From Gnetum montanum (lineage: Eukaryota > Streptophyta > Gnetopsida > Gnetales > Gnetaceae), in the NCBI GenBank assembly GCA_015680685.1, contig MNCI01035354.1, positions 492,324-556,323 of the forward strand: a stretch of 64,000 bases of DNA, given 5' to 3'. The position numbers and the translations under genes were made by a program. Within the stretch, counting starts at the first letter, position 1. Each line of letters begins with the position of its first letter. Below the pieces are notes generated by a model that worked only from the letters and a program-made list of their open reading frames with translations, searched no databases and was not told the origin of the DNA. This document shows, one piece after another, positions 57,081 through 64,000 of the stretch.

Positions 57081-57229
57081 ATTTTCAACAAGACAACAAA
57101 AAATGAACAATCAGCTCAACCCAAAGTTAAGGTCATAAATAGGCCCTCAAACTCAAATATTAAACACAAACTTCTAGATGAAAACTAGAATATCAAATAC
57201 TATCACCAATATGACATGCTCAAATCTTA

Positions 57230-58755
57230 ACCAAGAACAAAATAATGTCAAAGAGGCTCTTAAAATTAAATAATAAAGAAAAATCATGGATAACAAATAT
57301 GAAGCTATCATGAAAAATTAGACTTGGAATTTAGTAGACAAATCAAAACAAAAAAAAAAATACTTGATTGCAAGTGTATGTACAAAACCAAATTCAATAA
57401 AAAATAAGAAATTATTAAACACAAAGCAAGAATTGTGCAAGAGGATTTAAAAAAAAGAAACACATTGACTATGAGGAGATATTTTCTCTAGTAGAAAGCT
57501 TTGAAACAATCAAACTTATCCTTTTCATAGTTGTTCACCATGGTCTTAAACTCCACCAAATAGATGTGAACTCAACTTTCCTTAATGGCATTATAAATGA
57601 GAATGTTTGTGTCTATAAGGTTGAAGAATATGTTATTACAAGAGAAGAAGACAAAGTATGCAAACTAAATAAAGCATTATATGCATTAAAGCAAGCTACA
57701 AGGACATGGTTTCATATAATCAATGACTACTTGTTAAAAAAAGATATTCAACTTGCACATTAAAATTAATCTTCTACTATAGAGATGATAACAAGAACTT
57801 TATCATCATTTCTCTTTATGTAGATAATCTTATTTTCACAACCATAAACAAGAAGTTAATAGAAGAATTCAAAGTTGACATGAAGAATGAATTTAAAATG
57901 AAATACTTAGGGAAACTAAAATATGTTCTTGTGATACAAGTTCATCAAGATTAGGGAATTAAATTTAATCAAACCTAATATACTACCTCCATGCTTGAAA
58001 ATATAAAATCAACAAAGAAAAAGCCACCAAGGCTCATCTTCCTCACAACCTGAAACTTGATCACAACAAAAACATAAATCTTATTAATGCAACATAATAT
58101 AGAAATAGAATTGGAACCCTTAGATTTCTTTGTCACACCAAATTAGATCTTAAGTTTGCAACCTCTTATTTATCACAATTTATGTAAGAACCAAGACACA
58201 TCCATCATAATACATTCATGCATGTTTTGAAATATGTCAAAGGCATAATAGATCATGGTATTATCTACACCAAGGAAAATAGTCACTTTCATGCCTACTG
58301 ATATGTTGATTATTATGGAGATCATAACAATATAAAATCAACATTAGAAACTATAATATTTCATTGTGATAATCTAACTTATCAAAAGTCAAAAAAACTT
58401 CTATTAGCCTCTCAACTTGCGAAGTTAAATTCATAACCATGGCCAAGTGTATTCATTACATACTTTGACTAAAGAATCTTATGGCTCATCTAGGATTCCA
58501 AGTTGATCCTCCAATCAAATTATTTTGTGAAAACATAGTAGCTATCCAACTATCCAATCATCATGTTGATCACAAATAATCAAAACATATAGCCATAGAG
58601 TACTATTTCATAAAGCAATAAGTAAAGGGGGAAACATAAAACCTCTTCATGTGGATACAAATTATCAACTTGCAGATATGATAACAAAATCTCTTCTCCC
58701 ATACAAGACTAAATACCTCAACAAACTCATTAAAGTTCTCAAGATCAAAGGATAA
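57230..58755 (+). pseudogene. Element L reverse transcriptase and RNase H (degenerate)
   Basis: MDNKYEAIMKN.TWNLVDKS is followed by an almost unreadable part. Then come LIVVHHGLKLHQ-like sequence (about 57530) and the 57566-57763 frame with NSTFLNGIINENVCVYKVEE and KALYALKQATRTWFHIINDY. FIIISLYVDNLIF follows, with the YVDD box changed to YVDN, then FKVDMKNEFKMKYLGKLKYV. RNase H fragments follow, and near the end HVDTNYQLADMITKSLLPYK (about 58640-58715), the conserved copia C-terminal block. Confidence 0.8.
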
Positions 58756-58831
58756 GAATCAGTTCTTGCATTTCAAATTAAAGGATGCAATATTAACATT
58801 AGTGTGATATTCAAGAAGATAATAACTTTTT

Positions 58832-58841
58832 AAAAGGAGGA
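58832..58841 (+). other. Element L polypurine tract
   Basis: aaaaggagga lies directly upstream of TGAGCAATAG, the 3' LTR start. Confidence 0.6.
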
Positions 58842-58843
58842 CT

Positions 58844-59150
58844 TGAGCAATAGTTGAAGACAAAAAAAATAAAAGAAAGAAAACTTTATTTGTATTTTTA
58901 TCAAACTGATGGATGGATGTACCATTTTTTGGCCCCAATCCATCATGTTTTAAAGTTATTTCCATATTGTTTGTAGTGGGAATTGTCTCTTCAATATCTC
59001 CTATCATGGCCACATTATTTTTCTATAAACACTAGAATCATATGATGTTGTAACACTTTAGTTTCTAAGATAATAAATAGATTCATGAATTTATCCTCTC
59101 ACATTCCACTTTTATTCTTTGATGCACTTTGTTTCTCATCCATAGTTATT
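58844..59150 (+). repeat. Element L, 3' LTR (start certain, end not)
   Basis: Starts TGAGCAATAGTTGAAG after the polypurine tract, with a TATA box (tctataaac, about 59032) and an AATAAA signal (59072). The right border is not defined; sequence to about 59400 looks similar in composition. Confidence 0.5.
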
Positions 59151-59409
59151 CTTAACTATATTTTTCCATTAACTTCATCATTCATCTATTTCAATAATTC
59201 CATTACTTCTTTAATACATCTTCAACAAATTTCAATAGCCCATATCGATCAACTTGCATAAAATTTTACACTCTAGGTTCAATCCATTTCAAGTTTTAGC
59301 ATCAAGACCAATCAATTAATATTTTTATTTAAGTTGTAGAGCATCTTAAGGAGAACTTGCAGATATAAAAGCATCAAAATCTAATTTATAAATTGAAATA
59401 TATCGCTAA
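59151..59409. other. No recognisable feature
   Basis: AT-rich; may be the rest of the L LTR. Confidence 0.4.
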
Positions 59410-59780
59410 AAATAGTTTCATCATGAGTCATGCTCCTATCTTAGTATTGTAGGTTTTAGACCACAAGTTCACCATGACTCATGGTATTATAATCATCGTT
59501 TTCTTCTTGACCATGACATCCGATTCACTCGTGGTGTTAACCACAATCCTATCACAACTCATGATCCACTTGTGATTATCAACCATGACTCATGGTTATC
59601 TTGTGGTTCAAAAAACATTATTAACCATGAACCATGGTTGCATCAATGTTTAGATTTTAGATAAGGTAAATTCACCATTATACCTAATGTCCTTATGGTA
59701 TACTGACCATGACACATGATTCACTCATGATGAATGATAGTAAAAGAAAAATTTCTTATAACCCATGATGAGGATGTAGG
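59410..59780. repeat. Cluster of CATGACTCATGG-type palindromic motifs
   Basis: Imperfect copies of ACCATGACTCATGGT at 59471-59485 and 59582-59596, a variant aaccatgaaccatggtt at 59623-59639, and related catgagtcatg (59422), accatgac / actcatgat and similar elements up to about 59775. Several contain TGACTCA or TGAGTCA. No coding. Confidence 0.7.
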
Positions 59781-62700
59781 TCATTACTCTAGGACTACTT
59801 AACTAGTTTCATGATGATGCAAGTGTCTAGTTAATGGGTAAGTAGTAGTAAGTAGAGATGGAGAACAAGAAATTCATCTAGAATGCATCACTAGCCAATG
59901 CCAAGGTCCATGCACTATAAAAGAACATTTCCACATTTTAAAAGAAAAGTAAAGGCCTTTCTACAAAAAAATTGGAGATTTACCAAGATGGAAAAAGAAA
60001 GTGATTATGTGAGAGATGTCCCAGGGTGGTGGTTCTCCTGGGCTCTCCCCATGGTTTTGGGGCCATGGAACACTTTGAGATGCCCTTAGGTGACTCTCAA
60101 GTGTCAGAAAATCCACCCTGGTTTGGTGGTACCAAGCTATCAATAGGACACCATCTTATTGTAACTCTCTTCTAAGTCCTCTTCATTCCCCCCTCACCAC
60201 GGAGAACTACATGGCCCTAATTCTATGGCAATCATAGATATGTAGGTAGCTAAGACTGGATAGTTTTGGTGTGGCGCCAGGCCACACCTTGTACCAGATC
60301 ATGATGGATCTAGAGGTGAGGCACCTTCCCTTGTAGGTGCATCATTTTCCCTCCCACCAATGTTGTCTACAAGGTTGTTTGTGTGCTTGTTTGCATCATC
60401 CTCATTTTGAGTTGGTTACCCTCCGTGAGGTGCATTGCCATATATGTTAAGAAGTTGTGATCCTACTTGCACTCACTCAAGAGTTTCTTGCTTGCTTGAG
60501 GCATATTCCCCAGGTCTTTCACCCCAGTTCCATTAGATCTTAGTGAATTCCTTGCAGTGTTGGAAAATGTTGGGGCAACGTTGTTACAAATGGTATTGGA
60601 GCATTTCTGAAATTGTGTTGTGATATGAATGTGCTCTTTAGTTGTGTTACTCCATTGAGGTTGTTCAATTGATGGTCCTTTCAGATTGATACCTAGGTGA
60701 TCTAGGATCATATCCTTATGTATTCTTTGAAGAGTTTCCTTATGGCAATGTTTTACGCTCTTCAGGAGGGGATAGATGTTAAATTGTGAACAACTGATGT
60801 ATGTTGCTCTCCTTGAGGATGTAAACGATTGCATTGTGGTGATGTCCTTCACTTGTTTACTTGCGATTGGACTAGTTGTGATTGTATGTGATATGGTAGA
60901 GAGGATTTCTATTGGCAACTCAAGAATTTTTTTACTTAAGGAGCTCTCATCTCTGGTTTCCAGTGATTCCTCTAGGAGGAATCGGATCAAGTCTCCACTT
61001 CAATTTTCACCCAAATGACATGTTTAGAGATGGCATTTGTTGAATTGTTTAGGATAGTATATCCTTGCACTCCCACTCACCCTAGATACAGTGAGTATGG
61101 GAAAATACAAATTGGGATAGGATGGTTCCCAGGTACCTTATGATGGAGGTCCTTCAAACATGTGCTCTTGGTGAGCCTTGTTCTGGGTGGTTTAAGACCG
61201 TTGCCGATAGACTTTGTACGCTCATGTTTACGATTGTATCTTTGTCAATTTGTGTATTCCTATCTTCTGGTTGCACTTTAAAATTTTGCATGTGTTATCT
61301 TTTTTGTGTCTATCATTCATAACACAAGGCTTGGTGTTCTATGCGGTATGATGACTTATTGTTGGGAACATTGAGGATGCATTTTGAGGTTTTTTGTGCC
61401 ATTCCAAAGCCAAATGTTTGTTATCTTGTTTGAAACTCCTTGTGCATGAGGCATGATTGCCCTTGTTATTGATCTTTGCGAGTTGTGCTCCCTTGTTTGA
61501 GCTGGTTGTGTTGCCCTTGGGTTTGTGGCACCACTCTTTTGATTGATGACATTTCTTGGTCACTTGGATTCAAAGACTACTGGTGTGGGTCATCCTATTA
61601 TAGGTTCTTAATGATACCGCATCTCTTTCGATGAGATTCTTTCTTGTGGATGCATCCTCTATGATGTTACTTTCTATTATGAGAATTGGTTTTATGCAGA
61701 CTTGTTGTTGGATAGACCTCAGTCTTCCACCTTATTTGTGGGTTGAGATGATGATTCTCTATTGCCCATGCCTTTTATGATTGTGTTGAGATTTTGATCC
61801 TAGTTGAAACCAATGTTAGTGCTAGGAATGATTGTTGTATATGAATCTTGGAATTCTAAGAGTGTACTAACTCTCTCTGGGTGTGCCTCATGATGAAATC
61901 ATTTGTTGAGTGTATCTAATTAAACCATCAATGTTTTGCATGATTGATCTCTATGCATGTTACTGAGGTCTTATTTTTAATGATGTGCAAGAGTGATATT
62001 ACCTTGTTATATGATCATGCTTGATGGTTACATATGAGGCTAATGTACTGATCGTGTTCCTACTAACTTCTATGTTTTTGAGCTTTTGTCTCAGTGTTTG
62101 TAGGTAGCATAGATACAGAGATGTAGCCAGTGGTGACCTTAGTTGATTCTGTGAAGACTATGTCTATGGGGAAGATATGTGCTCTTAGGACCTTCATGAA
62201 TTGATTATTGGTCTCAGAATCCCAACATTGGGTTGTGGATTTATCAATACCTTGGCTATGATGAATCAGCAGGTACATTATGATTTGTTTGCCTCTCTAT
62301 GCTGGGTGAGGACTAATAGAGGACAATGATCTATCCTAGACCCTACATTTATTAGGCTAGCAGATGGCATGAAATGGTATCCTTGGCCATGCCAGATACT
62401 GATGGCCTAGGAGTGGCCAATGCATTGAGGTACCACTATGGCAGTTGGTGTATACTTGGTTGGCATGTTTTGTTATTCGATCATTGTGTTCATGTCCCGA
62501 GTCATTTTCGTTTGATGATAGTTATGTAGTGGGTTCAGTGTGATGGTTGATCATGTACATTTTGAGACAGTGGTGAAATATGACATATGATTGTTTATGC
62601 TTCATGACAGAGACAAGTTTTTCTCAAAATAGCATATTTCTTTTGTGGTATGCTCTTGGTGGCCTAAATTCTTCAGCCTAGGATGGGCTTGGGTAGTTCA

Positions 62701-64000
62701 TCCTATAGCCTTCTAGGCCTAGGTAGAATTCCCAAATACCATGTATGTTCCCATTAAAATTTATTCCTATCCTTGGGTGTGTGAAATGTATCCTTGTGCT
62801 ATTCCCAATTCAATTGTATGCACTCAAAAGTTCTAGATGTATTGCCCTATGTGACTCAGTTTTCTTCTTGTTGTAGGCCTATGCCACACCCTGTGACCAG
62901 GCCAAGCTTGATGTATGGTGTTTTTCCTAGTGCTTGTTTTGAAGCACCCTTGCTATATGTTGTAAATGGCCTTTATGCCTTGATGCAAAATTCTATTAAA
63001 AACCTCATGGGAAATTCTTAGTTGTAACACAGTGTTGTAATGAATGAACCAAGGCATGTCCTTGCCCATTGTGCTCTTGATATAGTACCATGTGTTCTTG
63101 GTGATGTTGGCATGCCTAGATAGTGTATGCTTTAGTGAACATCCTTGAGACAGGACAAATCTTGGGAATCCTTTCTCTTGTGTTCCTGGACTGGCAAAGA
63201 TCTTGTTCATAGATGATCTATGGTGGTATGTAGCTTGAAATACACAAACAAATTGGTTTGATGTGCTTGTTCTTGATAATGGGTGGTTCATTGTGGCCAT
63301 GGGAATTACAATGGAAGACTGAAATTCAAATCAATGTGATGTCTAGTGGTGTATTTGAGTTGAGTTCTAGGTATTGGCACCTACACTCACTCTTCCATGC
63401 TAGATGCGATCGTGGAGTAACTTTTCAAATGTTGGGATGGTGGTCCATCCTTGAATAAATGATGTTACAAATACAGAAATTATGACTTCTCTTGGTGGCC
63501 TTGCTTGGTTGGCTTGAATGTGCTCAAAACACTTGAGCTGATGCTCTCATGATTAGGGGCTTCTAATGATTGTGCATGTGGGTGTGCTTTTGTAACCGAT
63601 TGCTTTTGGTGCTTCTGAGCGCTATGGTGTGCTCTCATGGCTTGGGACTTATTGGTGCTTTTGTGGTCAATGGTGTGATTCCATGATAGGGGACTCATTG
63701 TGCCTAATCAACTATGGTATCTTGTCGAATTTTCCAATGTACTCTATCCCTTATGTACACTGATGTATCACATTGTCCCTTCCTAATGTATTGTCCCATG
63801 TCCCTAGTGTAATGTTAATTCATGTTGGTGTTCTCACCTCCCTAGTGGGATAGTAGAGTTAAGCATGATATTACTTGATGAATCTTTAATTCTATGAGGG
63901 GTCATTCTCCATTTAAATGGATGCCCTCTTCAGTACTTGAAATAATAAGGTAGGTGGTATTAAGATGGTTATTTCCTATTTGGGACCTAGAAGCAGTTGA
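59781..64000. other. Unidentified 4.2 kb, less AT-rich, TG-biased plus strand
   Basis: From about 59960 the sequence is visibly richer in G and C than the rest, and the plus strand is rich in T and G (minus strand rich in A and C). Minus-strand frames up to 175 codons (60990-60463) occur but are rich in Ser, Thr, His and Lys as expected from composition, and I recognise no domain, LTR end, primer site or host gene. A short hairpin, ggtgtggc-gccag-gccacacc, stands at 60268-60288. It may be the interior or LTR of a retroelement that extends beyond the window. Confidence 0.4.

Larger units (their letters stand above)
56756..59150 (+). mobile_element. Element L: gutted Ty1/copia element
   Basis: Plus strand: initiator tRNA-Met-type primer site (56762), integrase C-terminus, reverse transcriptase, RNase H, polypurine tract (58832-58841) and 3' LTR start (58844). 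Gag, protease and the integrase core are missing. All remaining coding parts have stops. It is a different copia lineage from J and K, judged by reverse transcriptase and LTR. Confidence 0.7.

Noticed and set aside
60268-60288. Hairpin ggtgtggc-gccag-gccacacc as a terminator or as a TGGCGCC primer site.
   Set aside because: A bacterial-type terminator makes no sense here, and the sequence after TGGCGCCA does not match tRNA-Asp, nor is there an LTR end in front of it.
60463-60990. Minus-strand frame of 175 codons as a gene.
   Set aside because: No start context, domain or neighbour supports it; its Ser/Thr/His/Lys-rich composition follows from the TG-rich plus strand.

Overview
The window looks like nuclear, intergenic DNA of a large-genome seed plant. 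It is a deep stack of old, nested LTR retrotransposons of the plant types Ty3/gypsy (Athila-like, Tat-like, chromovirus-like) and Ty1/copia (SIRE/Tork-like and others), with plant primer-binding sites (tRNA-Asp, initiator tRNA-Met). Nothing is bacterial. Sequence alone cannot name the species; a gymnosperm or a repeat-rich angiosperm fits. I found no intact host gene, no tRNA or rRNA gene and no intact retrotransposon polyprotein. Nearly every retroelement reading frame carries stops and frameshifts.

Layout, left part (1-20.2 kb). A minus-strand copia element 'P' (integrase at 0.6-1.3 kb, gag and protease start at 6.3-7.0 kb) is split by Athila-like element A (1321-6281, minus, target duplication atggt). 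An older relative, C (5' LTR from 7041, plus), is split in its pol by a younger relative, B (11548-18525, plus, duplication gaagt), which has gag-pro but no pol. C pol resumes at 18531 and stops in its integrase, where the LTR of element G begins (20168).

Middle (20.2-49.7 kb). G is a chromovirus-like gypsy element on the plus strand, cut into pieces. Its LTR is split by F, a solo LTR of the A/B/C family (20699-21533). Between protease and reverse transcriptase it holds a minus-strand SIRE-like copia J (24115-36223). J contains gypsy H (minus) and copia K (plus, 29845-35298, the best preserved pol in the window). The G reverse transcriptase resumes at 36224, is broken again by D (36592-49388, about 12.8 kb, LTRs about 2.9 kb), and resumes at 49394. 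D is Tat-like but has an extra RNase H ahead of its reverse transcriptase instead of after it.

Right part (49.7-64 kb). A degenerate array of palindrome-bearing repeats (49.9-50.6 and 53.5-54.1 kb) is split by E, a solo LTR of the D family with a perfect cttat duplication and an N gap. Then come a degenerate Tat-like gag (54.6-56.2 kb), a gutted copia element L (56.76 to about 59.15 kb), a cluster of palindromic motifs (59.4-59.8 kb), and 4 kb of richer, TG-biased sequence that I could not identify.

The elements do not work together as genes; the window is a record of insertion order. C and P are old, G was inserted into C, J and D into G, and B, A, F and E are later. Decay is largely C-to-T and G-to-A, as expected for methylated plant repeats. 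The most useful leads are the RNase H-first order of D, a short GACATCT-type motif multiplied in the U3 of unrelated LTR families, GATATC sub-repeats upstream of the TATA box in the A/B/C/F LTRs, and the palindromic array.
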